A DNA stretch of 64,000 bases, from the NCBI GenBank assembly GCA_019264575.1, contig JAHUZV010000016.1, positions 1-64,000 on the forward strand, given 5' to 3'. This stretch comes from Vulcanococcus sp. GTDB taxonomy: Bacteria; Cyanobacteriota; Cyanobacteriia; PCC-6307; Cyanobiaceae. The first letter of the stretch is position 1, and every line of letters starts with the position of its first letter. The notes under the pieces were generated by a model. It worked only from the letters and a program-made list of their open reading frames with translations. It ran no database searches and had not been told where the DNA came from. Made by a program: the position numbers and the translations under genes. Below are positions 57,701 to 64,000 of this stretch, in pieces.

Positions 57701-58109
57701 GTTTCTCCAGGAGCACGTCGGTGAGCTTGATCTCGCAGTTGGTCACGAAGATCCCGAAGCCGGTTCCTTGAAAGGCCAGGGAGTTCATGAACACGCAGGC
57801 CTTCGAGCGGGCTGCGCGGAACTGTTCGACTTGCACAGCTGGATCGGCGCTGCTGTTGAAGGTGCCGGTGAGCATGTCTCGCCAGAGGGGCAGGAAGGCC
57901 TCGCTGGGCACTGCTGCCGCCTCGCTGGCGATGGCCTGCATGACTTGTTTCAACGCTTTGTCTTTGGCCTCCAGGGCTGTTCGCACGCAGCGCGCCATAT
58001 CCACAGTGCTGCTGGCTTCACTGCAATCGGCGGGCTGGGCCAGGGCTGGCTGGATCAGCGCCAGAGGGAGTGCAGAGGCGGCAGCCAGGAGGGCCCAAGG
58101 GCGTGGCAT
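57690..58109 (-). CDS. LprI-like (DUF1311) exported protein
   Basis: 139 aa with a signal peptide (about 1-24, ending 'PALAQP'). The mature part has 'DCSEASSTVDMARCVRTALE', the C-x9-12-C pattern of the LprI/DUF1311 domain, in which some members inhibit lysozymes; two more Cys are at 'KACVF' and 'TNCEI'. The molecule is likely periplasmic with two disulfides. Its end overlaps the flavoprotein start. A lysozyme-inhibitor role is only a family inference. Confidence 0.75.
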   Translation of the reverse strand: MPRPWALLAAASALPLALIQPALAQPADCSEASSTVDMARCVRTALEAKDKALKQVMQAIASEAAAVPSEAFLPLWRDMLTGTFNSSADPAVQVEQFRAARSKACVFMNSLAFQGTGFGIFVTNCEIKLTDVLLEKLGN

Positions 58110-58192
58110 ACAGGTGCTGCGGCTACCTGCAGTGTGGGCGCTCAGAGCTGGATCGGCACCGTTAGCGTCCCCACCGATTTGCAGGTGGATGG

Positions 58193-58843
58193 GTGGCGGT
58201 TCAGGTGCTTAGCGAGGCCCAGCGCCGCAAGTGGGATAGCAGCGACGACCAGCTGTTCTACGCCGAGCCGCGCTTTGTGCAGCATCTCGATGAGGCCTTC
58301 CGCGCCCGTCTTACCGCGCTGTATCGCGAGCGCATCCCAGCGAAGGCCGTGGTGCTCGATTTGATGTCGAGCTGGGTGTCGCATCTGCCGGATGACGTGA
58401 TCTACGAGCGGGTGATCGGCCATGGCCTCAATGAGAAGGAGTTGGCGGCCAACAAGCGGCTCGATAGCCATTGGCTGCAGAACCTCAACCTCAATCAGGA
58501 GATCCCGCTCAAAAGTGAGAGCGTGGATGCGGTGCTGATCGTGGCGGGCTGGCAGTACCTGCAATACCCCGAAGCGATTGCATCGGAACTGCTGCGCATC
58601 ACCCGGCCCGGCGGCCAGCTGATCGTGTCGTTCTCCAATCGCATGTTTTTCACCAAGGCGCCGCAGGTGTGGGCCGATGGCAGCGATCGTGATCACCTCA
58701 CCTACGTGGCAGAGGTGTTGATGGCTCAGGGTTGGCCCAAGCCCGAGATCGTGGCGGAGGAAACCCGCGCCGTGGGCTGGAAAGGGCTGGTGGGTGGCAA
58801 GGGTGATCCGTTCTTCTCCGTGATCGCCACCAAAGCGTCATGA
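58193..58843 (+). CDS. SAM-dependent methyltransferase-like protein
   Basis: 216 aa from a GTG. The fold matches Methyltransf_11-type proteins: 'VLDLMSSWVSHLPD' where motif I would be, 'VDAVLIVAGWQYL', and 'ITRPGGQLIVSFSNRMF'. The glycine loop in motif I is degenerate (D-L-M-S-S rather than D-x-G-x-G), so SAM binding is uncertain. Such variants are widespread in cyanobacteria and plants, sometimes annotated as UbiE-like. The stop overlaps the next gene by four bases. Confidence 0.8.
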   Translation: MAVQVLSEAQRRKWDSSDDQLFYAEPRFVQHLDEAFRARLTALYRERIPAKAVVLDLMSSWVSHLPDDVIYERVIGHGLNEKELAANKRLDSHWLQNLNLNQEIPLKSESVDAVLIVAGWQYLQYPEAIASELLRITRPGGQLIVSFSNRMFFTKAPQVWADGSDRDHLTYVAEVLMAQGWPKPEIVAEETRAVGWKGLVGGKGDPFFSVIATKAS

Positions 58844-59331
58844 GTGTTCAGGCCATCGCCACGCCCAGCGCTGAGCAGCTGCTGACCCTGGAGCGCCAGG
58901 CGCGCGAGCAGGGCACAGGGCTGGATGCGCCGGCCCTTCAGGGCTGTTGGCAGCTGGAGCTGGTGTGGCCCAAGGGCAGCCGCAGACCATCGGCCTTTAG
59001 TGGCTGGTTGCTGCGGGGGCTGTCGGCTCGCCTGGAGATCAGCACCGATGCCGAGGGGTTGGCGCTGAGCAACGCCGTGAATCTGGGGCCCCTGGAATTG
59101 CGCTTCCGCGGCGTTGGCCAGCTGCTGGGCCGCAGGCCGCTGCTGCAGTTCAGCTTCCAGCAGTTGCAGGTGAGCCTGGACGGCCGGGTGTTGATCCAAC
59201 GGGAGCTTCCGGCACCGGCACCAAAACGCATGCCGTTCTTTGCGCTGATCGCCCGTGATCCAAGTGGCTGGCTGGCGGCCCGTGGCCGCGGCGGTGGCCT
59301 TGCTGTGTGGACGCTGGCTCCAGCTGGGTGA
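58840..59331 (+). CDS. fibrillin/PAP-like protein
   Basis: 163 aa. 'LQGCWQLELVWPKG' and 'FSGWLLRGLSARLEIS' in the first half, 'LGPLELRFRGVGQLLGRRPL' in the middle and 'WLAARGRGGGLAVWTLA' at the end resemble the plastid-lipid-associated (fibrillin) pattern, with a lipocalin-like barrel in thylakoids or plastoglobules. The match is by pattern only and weaker than for the neighbouring genes. It is coupled on both sides (ATGA and GTGA overlaps). Confidence 0.6.
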   Translation: MSVQAIATPSAEQLLTLERQAREQGTGLDAPALQGCWQLELVWPKGSRRPSAFSGWLLRGLSARLEISTDAEGLALSNAVNLGPLELRFRGVGQLLGRRPLLQFSFQQLQVSLDGRVLIQRELPAPAPKRMPFFALIARDPSGWLAARGRGGGLAVWTLAPAG

Positions 59332-59900
59332 GCAGGCCCAACTGGTTCATCGCCCTGCCGCTGCCGAGCCAGGCGGATTGGCACCAGGCTTCGCGTTCGG
59401 CGCCGCCTGCGCTGCGGCGCTTTCATTCCGCCGATCGGCATCTCACCGTGGCCTTTTTGGGGCCCTGCGGGGCCGCCCGAGCCGAGGCCGCCTGGCTTGC
59501 TCTGGCTCCACACGCCTGCGCTGCTCCCAGCGTGAGTGCCGGCTCCTGGCGCGCCTTGGGGCCTGCTCAGCAACCTTCCGCCTATGGCCTGCTGCTCGAT
59601 CAGGGGCGGGTGGAACTGGAGCGGCTCTTGGCGCACTGGGGCGCCGTTGCCCTGGAGGCGGCAGGTTGCGCGGCCTCCCGACGGCCGCCGCTGCCCCATG
59701 TCACTCTCCTGCGGCCCAAACGGCGGGAGTCCGCGCAATGGATGCAGCCCATGCAGGCCTGGATGGCAACAGCGCCGCTTCCCTCCCAATCGCTGCGGCT
59801 GGAGCATCTGGCGTTGTACACCTGGTCGCGCGATCGGAGCGAGCGTCTGTTTCGCATCGTCCATCAACGGCCTTTGGATTCGCCAACATGGACGCCATAG
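59328..59900 (+). CDS. 2H-phosphoesterase (2'-5' RNA ligase / LigT family)
   Basis: 190 aa from a GTG at 59328 that overlaps the preceding TGA. The two catalytic H-x-T motifs are visible: 'RHLTVAFLGPCG' at about residues 38-50 and 'LPHVTLLRPK' at about 127. Each is followed by the hydrophobic strand expected for the 2H fold. LigT/ThpR enzymes cleave 2',3'-cyclic phosphates or ligate RNA halves at 2'-5'. Which of these activities applies here is unclear. It is in the run of genes leading to thiD. Confidence 0.88.
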   Translation: MSRPNWFIALPLPSQADWHQASRSAPPALRRFHSADRHLTVAFLGPCGAARAEAAWLALAPHACAAPSVSAGSWRALGPAQQPSAYGLLLDQGRVELERLLAHWGAVALEAAGCAASRRPPLPHVTLLRPKRRESAQWMQPMQAWMATAPLPSQSLRLEHLALYTWSRDRSERLFRIVHQRPLDSPTWTP

Positions 59901-59915
59901 CTCGCCTGTGTAGCC

Positions 59916-60191
59916 ATGGCCTGTCCGCGCTGCGGCAGCTGGTCCGTCCGGGCCGACTGCAGCCTGGGCGGACGGATGGTGTGCGGCCGCTGCGGCACGC
60001 CCTTGCAGGGGGTGAAGCGTGGGGGAACGGGAAAGCGATTGCTGCCTGCCTTGCCAAGCCGAGGCCGTTGGCGTTGGTGGCTGCTGGCTTTGGTAGTGAG
60101 CGCCGCAGCCCTGGCGGCGGTTGATTCAGGATCACGGCAGCCCCTGATCCCCCATGGTTCCGGCGATCGCCCTCACGATCGGTGGCAGTGA
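59916..60191 (+). CDS. zinc-ribbon membrane protein
   Basis: 91 aa. Residues 3-28 have two CxxC pairs ('CPRCGSW' and 'CGRCGTPL'), a typical zinc ribbon. A single membrane helix follows at about residues 52-68 ('[19 protein letters not shown]'). The tail extends 38 bases into the start of thiD in another frame; the true end may be tolerated because the extension is basic and low in complexity. It could be a small membrane-bound zinc protein. Similar short zinc-ribbon-helix proteins are common in cyanobacteria. Confidence 0.75.
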   Translation: MACPRCGSWSVRADCSLGGRMVCGRCGTPLQGVKRGGTGKRLLPALPSRGRWRWWLLALVVSAAALAAVDSGSRQPLIPHGSGDRPHDRWQ

Positions 60192-60945
60192 TTCCGGTGG
60201 TGGCGCCGGCATCCAGGCCGATCTGAAAACCTTCCTGGCTCTGCAGGTGCATGGATGCAGTGCCATCACCTGCGTGACAGCTCAAAACACCTGTGGCGTG
60301 AGCCGAGTGGATGCGCTGCCGCCTGAGGCGCTCACCGCTCAGATCGAGGCGGTGCTGAGCGACCTGCCCGTGGCGGCCCTCAAAACAGGGATGCTGTTGA
60401 ACAGCGCTCTGATCGAGGCCACGGCTCAGGCCTTGGCGCCCCTCGCGGTTCCGCGCCTGATCGATCCGGTGATGGTGTCGCGCGCGGGCTCGGTGCTGCT
60501 GGAGCCGGAGGCGATCGAGGCCTACCGCCAGCGGCTGCTGCCCCTGGCGGCGCTGACCACGCCCAACATCCATGAAGCGCGCTTGCTCAGCGGTGAAGCG
60601 GTGGAGGGTGCCGCTGATGTGGAGCGCGCCGCTGAGCGTTTGCTGGAGCTGGGGCCGCAGGCGGTGCTAATCAAGGGCGGCGGCTTGGCAGAGCTGCGCG
60701 GCCGCGATTACCTGCTGCAGCGCAGTGGCACCGGCCAATGGCTGACGCACGCGCCGGTGGACACCCCCCACAGCCATGGCAGTGGCTGCACGCTCGGGGC
60801 CGCGATCACCGCTGAGCTCGCCAAGGGCCAAGCGTTGTTGGAAGCCGTGCAAACCGCCAAGGATTTTGTGCGCAACGGTTTGGCCAAAGGGCTAGCCATC
60901 GGGGCTGGGCAAGGCCCACTGTGTCACTGGCATTCGTTGCTCTAA
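60154..60945 (+). CDS. thiD: hydroxymethylpyrimidine/phosphomethylpyrimidine kinase
   Basis: 263 aa. '[20 protein letters not shown]' at the start is the ThiD signature, '[13 protein letters not shown]' is in the middle, and '[18 protein letters not shown]' near residue 210 is the anion hole and catalytic Asp region of the ribokinase-like fold, with Cys of the CxxG subtype. The enzyme phosphorylates hydroxymethylpyrimidine twice for thiamine synthesis. No TPP riboswitch is visible upstream, and it lies inside a gene run that starts at 58193. Confidence 0.95.
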   Translation: MVPAIALTIGGSDSGGGAGIQADLKTFLALQVHGCSAITCVTAQNTCGVSRVDALPPEALTAQIEAVLSDLPVAALKTGMLLNSALIEATAQALAPLAVPRLIDPVMVSRAGSVLLEPEAIEAYRQRLLPLAALTTPNIHEARLLSGEAVEGAADVERAAERLLELGPQAVLIKGGGLAELRGRDYLLQRSGTGQWLTHAPVDTPHSHGSGCTLGAAITAELAKGQALLEAVQTAKDFVRNGLAKGLAIGAGQGPLCHWHSLL

Positions 60946-60950
60946 CACCC

Positions 60951-61340
60951 ATGGCCGACGCTCCTTATCTGATCGCCCTGGCCCTGCTGGAGCAGAACGG
61001 CGAGCGGGCGATGCCGCTGCAGGGCAAGTCGTTGCGGGAGCCGCTTCCGGCCGATGGGGATCCCGGCGAGGTGGGCCGCCAGCAGGCGCTTGAGCTGCTG
61101 GTGCGGGTGTGGCAGCGCAGCGATCAAGGGGCGCTGAGCCGTGCCGCTGGCGATCAGAGCCTGCTTGTTGTGGCGGTGCCGATCGAGGCACTGCAGGAGG
61201 ATCTGCCAGCCCTCAAGGCGCAGTGGCTCAACAGTGGAGACACGGCTGCTCTGGTGAAGGGGATCGCTGCACTGGGGGCTGGGGTGTGGAGCCTGAACAT
61301 GGAGCCCCGCGAGCCGCTGGCTTATCGCCGCCTGGCGTAA
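60951..61340 (+). CDS. conserved cyanobacterial hypothetical
   Basis: 129 aa, soluble, no signal. It has 'GRQQALELLVRVWQRSDQGA' and 'DQSLLVVAVPIEALQEDLPA' and a C-terminal 'GAGVWSLNMEPREPLAYRRL'. It follows thiD by five bases and is likely in the same transcript. I cannot assign a function. Regular hydrophobic spacing suggests a compact alpha/beta fold. Confidence 0.7.
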   Translation: MADAPYLIALALLEQNGERAMPLQGKSLREPLPADGDPGEVGRQQALELLVRVWQRSDQGALSRAAGDQSLLVVAVPIEALQEDLPALKAQWLNSGDTAALVKGIAALGAGVWSLNMEPREPLAYRRLA

Positions 61341-61352
61341 CTGCTTCAACGA

Positions 61353-61568
61353 TCAGTTGTATTCGCCCGGGATGTCGTTTTTGCGAACGGTGACTCGGTC
61401 GAATTTCTTGCCCGACACGCGCAGCAGCTCATCGCCGGAGAACTCAAAGCCCAGCTTCAGGGCGATCTGGGCCACATCGTCGGCGGTGGCAGCACCCAGC
61501 ACCTCGCTCTTCAGAGCGGCATCGTCCTGCATGCGGGCCAGGAAGGCTTTCAGCTGATCAAGCGACAT
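61353..61568 (-). CDS. Nif11-domain small protein
   Basis: 71 aa from the ATG at 61568. The Nif11 domain covers residues 1-50 ('LDQLKAFLARMQDDAALKSE', 'AQIALKLGFEFSGDELLR'). The tail 'FDRVTVRKNDIPGEYN' is a common end of short Nif11 proteins in marine Synechococcus. There is no core peptide with Cys or Ser/Thr clusters, and no modifying enzyme is nearby. It converges on the hypothetical gene after thiD, 12 bases away. It is likely a small regulatory or structural protein. Confidence 0.88.
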   Translation of the reverse strand: MSLDQLKAFLARMQDDAALKSEVLGAATADDVAQIALKLGFEFSGDELLRVSGKKFDRVTVRKNDIPGEYN

Positions 61569-61594
61569 CACACCGATGCGGGTGGCCCAGTTTC

Positions 61595-62287
61595 TCAGCC
61601 CGCCGTGGTGGTGAGGTAGGGCTCAAGGAAGCTGAGCGGCTGGTTCATCGTGGCGGAGAAGCCCAGGATTCCCTGGTCGCGATGTCTGTAGAGCAGGGTG
61701 CCATCGCCATCGATCAAGAAGGTGCCGCCCCGTTGGGTGATGAAGGCGTCGCTCGGCACATAGGTACGCCAGTTGCTGAGCACCTCAGTCATGTTGCGGA
61801 GCCGCACGGTGGCCAGTTCAAACGGGCGTTGGAATCCCTCGCCGCCTGCCAGGCGGAACAGGGGGCTGTCGATCCGCTGTGGGGCGCTGCGATCCCCGGT
61901 GTAGCCGCGCAACACCTCCGCCAAGGTGCCGGGGGAGCCGATGCCGGCGCACATCAACAGCAGCCCAGGCCAGGGACCGCCAGGGGTTTGCAGGCCTTCG
62001 TAGAGCCCTAGGTCTCGATGGAGCGTGGGCTCGGCATCCACCTCCAAGGCGGTGCGGGGAAAGCCTGTGTGGCGGCAGAACCGCTCGGCCCCGGCGTCGT
62101 CGCCAATGGCGATGGCCAGGGTTTTGATACCAGCTGCTTCCAGCTTTGGTAGCGCTGGTGCCAGAGCCTGGGCGTACTCCATCGAGTCGAAGTCGCCGAG
62201 CTGGCTGAGCAGCAGCACCAGCCGGCGCCCGCCTTCCATGCCGGCTGTTGATTGAAGGCGTTGCAGCAGCGGGGTGGGGGCTTGCAT
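61595..62287 (-). CDS. AhpC/TSA-like peroxiredoxin-related protein
   Basis: 230 aa. The thioredoxin-like core is seen in 'RRLVLLLSQLGDFDSMEYAQ', with 'TLAIAIGDDAGAERFCRHTG' and 'GTFLIDGDGTLLYRHRDQGI' later. This is the pattern of the AhpC/TSA family 2 (Prx-like2) proteins. The peroxidatic Cys expected at the end of the first strand is Ser-Gln here, and the only nearby Cys is in 'RFCRHTG', so peroxidase activity is doubtful. It overlaps the Coq4-like gene by one base. Confidence 0.75.
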   Translation of the reverse strand: MQAPTPLLQRLQSTAGMEGGRRLVLLLSQLGDFDSMEYAQALAPALPKLEAAGIKTLAIAIGDDAGAERFCRHTGFPRTALEVDAEPTLHRDLGLYEGLQTPGGPWPGLLLMCAGIGSPGTLAEVLRGYTGDRSAPQRIDSPLFRLAGGEGFQRPFELATVRLRNMTEVLSNWRTYVPSDAFITQRGGTFLIDGDGTLLYRHRDQGILGFSATMNQPLSFLEPYLTTTAG

Positions 62288-63237
62288 CAGCGCAGGTTGA
62301 GATCGCGGCGTACATCCTCAAGCGGCCGATCGATCCAGGTCCAGAAGTCCCAGTGCATGTCTTTAATCGGTCCCACCACGTTGGAGCCGCGATCAAGGGC
62401 AGCTGCAAAGGCAGGTGCGCGGAGCTGATCTTTCAGTTTCGGCGCCACGCTCCCGGCGAGGGGATCGGTAATGCCCACTTGGAACTGCATCAGCGGTGGG
62501 ATGGCGATCAGCAAGGCATGTTCTGGGAAGAGCCCCATGCTGAAGGCCAACACCTGCAGTTCACCATCGGGATCGGTGGCGTAGTCGCCGATCACGTGAT
62601 GGACATCGTGAGTGGCCACGTAGTCGTACGGAAGTCCTTTGCGACTGCCGGGGTAAGGAAAGCCATTGTGTTGGTAATAGGCGTGCAGCGCGGCTCCCAA
62701 GCTGCCGGGCGATGAGGCGGGCAGGGCTGCGTAGCGGGCCTGATGGGTTGTGTCGATGCCGATACCCAGCATCGGCAGGATGAAGCGGCTGAAGCCCTTC
62801 ACCATTCCGTCGTTGTTGAGATCGTGGAAGGTGCGCCGGTAGAGATCCCCAAAGGCCTTGAGCACATGGCCGCGGCACACTTGCTCGAGATCGTCCACCA
62901 CACCGGCTTCAATCCCCAGGTCATCCGCCAGGCGCCTGAACACGTCGATCTTTTGGGCTTCGAGCTGGGGCTCCAGAAAGGTCAGCAGGGTGAATAGTTG
63001 CATCACCTCCTGGCGCTGGAGTTTCTGTGTGATCAGGCCCGACAGTCCCACTGGCAGTTGCGGAACTACATCGGCGGGCCAGGCCGTGCCCACCAGAGCG
63101 GGGAAGAGCTCCTGCAGCTGCTGGCGCTCCTGCGCGCTGGGGGAGATCTGGCCTTCAGCACTCACCAGGGCCTCGCAGGCCTGGGCCAGTGCCGTGATGG
63201 CTGCAGGTGGGAGCGACTCAAGCGCGTGGAAGGCCAT
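62287..63237 (-). CDS. Coq4-like metal-motif protein
   Basis: 316 aa from the ATG at 63237; the frame is open upstream but not plausible. The N-terminal ~130 residues are helical. Near residue 205 it has 'ATHDVHHVIGDYATDPDGEL', an exact H-D-x-x-H-x11-E, which is the metal-binding motif of Coq4 proteins, required for ubiquinone synthesis in eukaryotes. The region that follows, 'VLAFSMGLFPEHALLI', is also Coq4-like. Cyanobacteria make plastoquinone rather than ubiquinone, so its job here is unknown. It is coupled to the peroxiredoxin-like gene. Confidence 0.75.
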   Translation of the reverse strand: MAFHALESLPPAAITALAQACEALVSAEGQISPSAQERQQLQELFPALVGTAWPADVVPQLPVGLSGLITQKLQRQEVMQLFTLLTFLEPQLEAQKIDVFRRLADDLGIEAGVVDDLEQVCRGHVLKAFGDLYRRTFHDLNNDGMVKGFSRFILPMLGIGIDTTHQARYAALPASSPGSLGAALHAYYQHNGFPYPGSRKGLPYDYVATHDVHHVIGDYATDPDGELQVLAFSMGLFPEHALLIAIPPLMQFQVGITDPLAGSVAPKLKDQLRAPAFAAALDRGSNVVGPIKDMHWDFWTWIDRPLEDVRRDLNLR

Positions 63238-63317
63238 CTCTGGAAACGCTGCAGCACCTGGGATCAAGATGGCAACGGTGAGCTGCAATGGCCCACTGTT
63301 GTCGTTGGGTTGGTTGG

Positions 63318-63476
63318 ATGGATCGCCGTCATTGGCTGCTGCTTCTGGCCGCCATCGCCTGCATCGCCGGCTTGGTGCTCTGGATTGGCGAAATTGATCT
63401 GGGCATGGAGGAGTCGATCGCTCCCGACTCGGCTCCTGCTTCCGCACCTGCCCCCACAGCCCCCACCCAGCCATGA
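63318..63476 (+). CDS. small membrane protein
   Basis: 52 aa from the ATG at 63318; an in-frame ATG ten codons earlier is less likely because the N-terminus 'MDRRHWLLLLAAIACIAGLV' fits a membrane anchor. It has one helix (about 5-25) and an Ala/Pro/Ser-rich tail ('APDSAPASAPAPTAPTQP'). It overlaps the DUF1499 gene start (ATGA) and is divergent from the Coq4-like gene. Function is unknown. Confidence 0.6.
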   Translation: MDRRHWLLLLAAIACIAGLVLWIGEIDLGMEESIAPDSAPASAPAPTAPTQP

Positions 63477-63865
63477 TCCACCTGTTGCTCACCATGACCC
63501 TGGCGCTGTTCCATCTGGTGGGGCCTGTGCCCGCTGATCTGGGCGTGCACAACGGCGCCCTCTCTCCCTGCCCCAGCCCCGCCCATTGCGCCCGAGCCGA
63601 TTGGTCAGTGGCCGATCCCGCTGCAGCCCTGGCGGCACTGGTGCCGGTGATCGAGGCCACGCCGCGCACGGAGGTGCTGGAGCAGGGCGATGGCTACCTG
63701 CATGCCACCGCCACGAGTGCCTTGTTCGGCTTTGTGGATGATCTAGAGCTCTACGCCGATCCCTCTGGTGGTGTGCTTCAGGCGCGCTCAGTGTCGCGGT
63801 TGGGGGATTCCGATCTGGGCGTGAATGCGCAGCGGCTGGCGGAGCTGCGTCAGCAGCTTCCTTAA
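63473..63865 (+). CDS. DUF1499 exported protein
   Basis: 130 aa. A hydrophobic N-terminus (about 1-22) may be a signal peptide. The mature part has 'LSPCPSPAHC', the CPxxxNC/CPxxPHC-type start of DUF1499, and the family hallmarks 'YLHATATSALFGFVDDLELY' and 'SRLGDSDLGVNAQRL'. In cyanobacteria such proteins are widespread and their role is unknown. It is translationally coupled to the small membrane protein upstream. The convergent MerR gene begins 18 bases after its stop. Confidence 0.9.
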   Translation: MIHLLLTMTLALFHLVGPVPADLGVHNGALSPCPSPAHCARADWSVADPAAALAALVPVIEATPRTEVLEQGDGYLHATATSALFGFVDDLELYADPSGGVLQARSVSRLGDSDLGVNAQRLAELRQQLP

Positions 63866-63882
63866 CGGCACGGGCTTGGCGC

Positions 63883-64000
63883 TCAGGGTTTCTGGCCGCC
63901 GCAGTCTTGCCAGTCGTTGAGTAAGTCCATCAGCTCAATGTGCATGGCGCGCAGTGCGCTGATCTTCTCTTCGATTTCACCGGCCTTGCTGCGGATCGTG
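63883..64000 (-). CDS. MerR-family regulator, C-terminus only
   Basis: Only the last 39 codons are in the window; the stop (TGA) is at 63883-63885 and the gene continues off the right edge. The sequence 'EIEEKISALRAMHIELMDLL' is the dimerisation helix of MerR proteins. It ends 'DWQDCGGQKP', which matches the end of the MerR protein at 6338-6754 (...'WKDCGGVKPS'). A heavy-metal-type MerR regulator is therefore likely. The DNA-binding domain is not visible. Confidence 0.75.
   Translation of the reverse strand, partial: TIRSKAGEIEEKISALRAMHIELMDLLNDWQDCGGQKP

Overview
The window reads as a high-G+C picocyanobacterium of the Cyanobium/Synechococcus type. Cyanobacterial marker genes are ndhL-DUF3007-trpA in their usual order, a cyAbrB regulator, a group-2 sigma factor, an SLH-OprB porin, an oxidase operon of the alternative respiratory terminal oxidase (ARTO) type, several Nif11 proteins, a FutA/FutB-type iron transporter, and HIP1 octamers (GCGATCGC, e.g. 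802-809 and 880-887). Coding density is very high and many genes are coupled by ATGA or TGATG overlaps. No stretch over 300 bases lacks a gene. I see one tRNA and no rRNA, CRISPR array, insertion sequence or prophage.

Layout. 1-2.5 kb: UPF0718 permease, DUF1980 subunit and a secreted partial gene (minus), then an M23 peptidase. 2.7-4.3 kb: SLH porin. 4.4-8.3 kb: an accessory patch of small exported proteins, an RTX-type protein, two DUF3721 proteins, a MerR regulator with an operator-like dyad, and a MerT-like / His-rich / HMA metal group. 8.3-26.4 kb: mostly housekeeping genes (queD, hisIE, an RND pump coupled to a metzincin, sigma factor, cyAbrB, an SbcCD-like pair, cytochrome c, trpA, ndhL) and then trnL-UAA without an intron.

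26.7-44 kb is the most striking region. A plus-strand operon encodes two DUF2231 membrane proteins, oxidase subunits II-I-III (subunit II lacks the CuA ligands), two GMC flavoproteins and a GH63-like glucosidase. It meets a minus-strand operon of RidA, cupin, SMP-30 lactonase, Nif11, GlcG/HbpS, VOC and DoxX proteins. A short-chain dehydrogenase, a channel-like protein and a ClC protein follow. Taken together I read this as a periplasmic or membrane sugar-oxidation module that passes electrons through quinone to a CuA-less oxidase; this is inference.

46-53.8 kb holds iron uptake (fbpB/futA divergent around a perfect CRP-type palindrome, with a Crp-family regulator next door) and a sulfide-detoxification operon of BigR type (ArsR regulator, persulfide-dioxygenase/rhodanese fusion, rhodanese, TauE), with a matching operator in front of each divergent promoter. 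Two microproteins (34 and 43 residues) lie between them. 54-64 kb carries methyltransferases, carotenoid-isomerase-like and renalase-like flavoproteins, thiD, a LigT-type phosphoesterase, a Coq4-like protein, DUF1499, and the C-terminus of a second MerR regulator cut by the window end.
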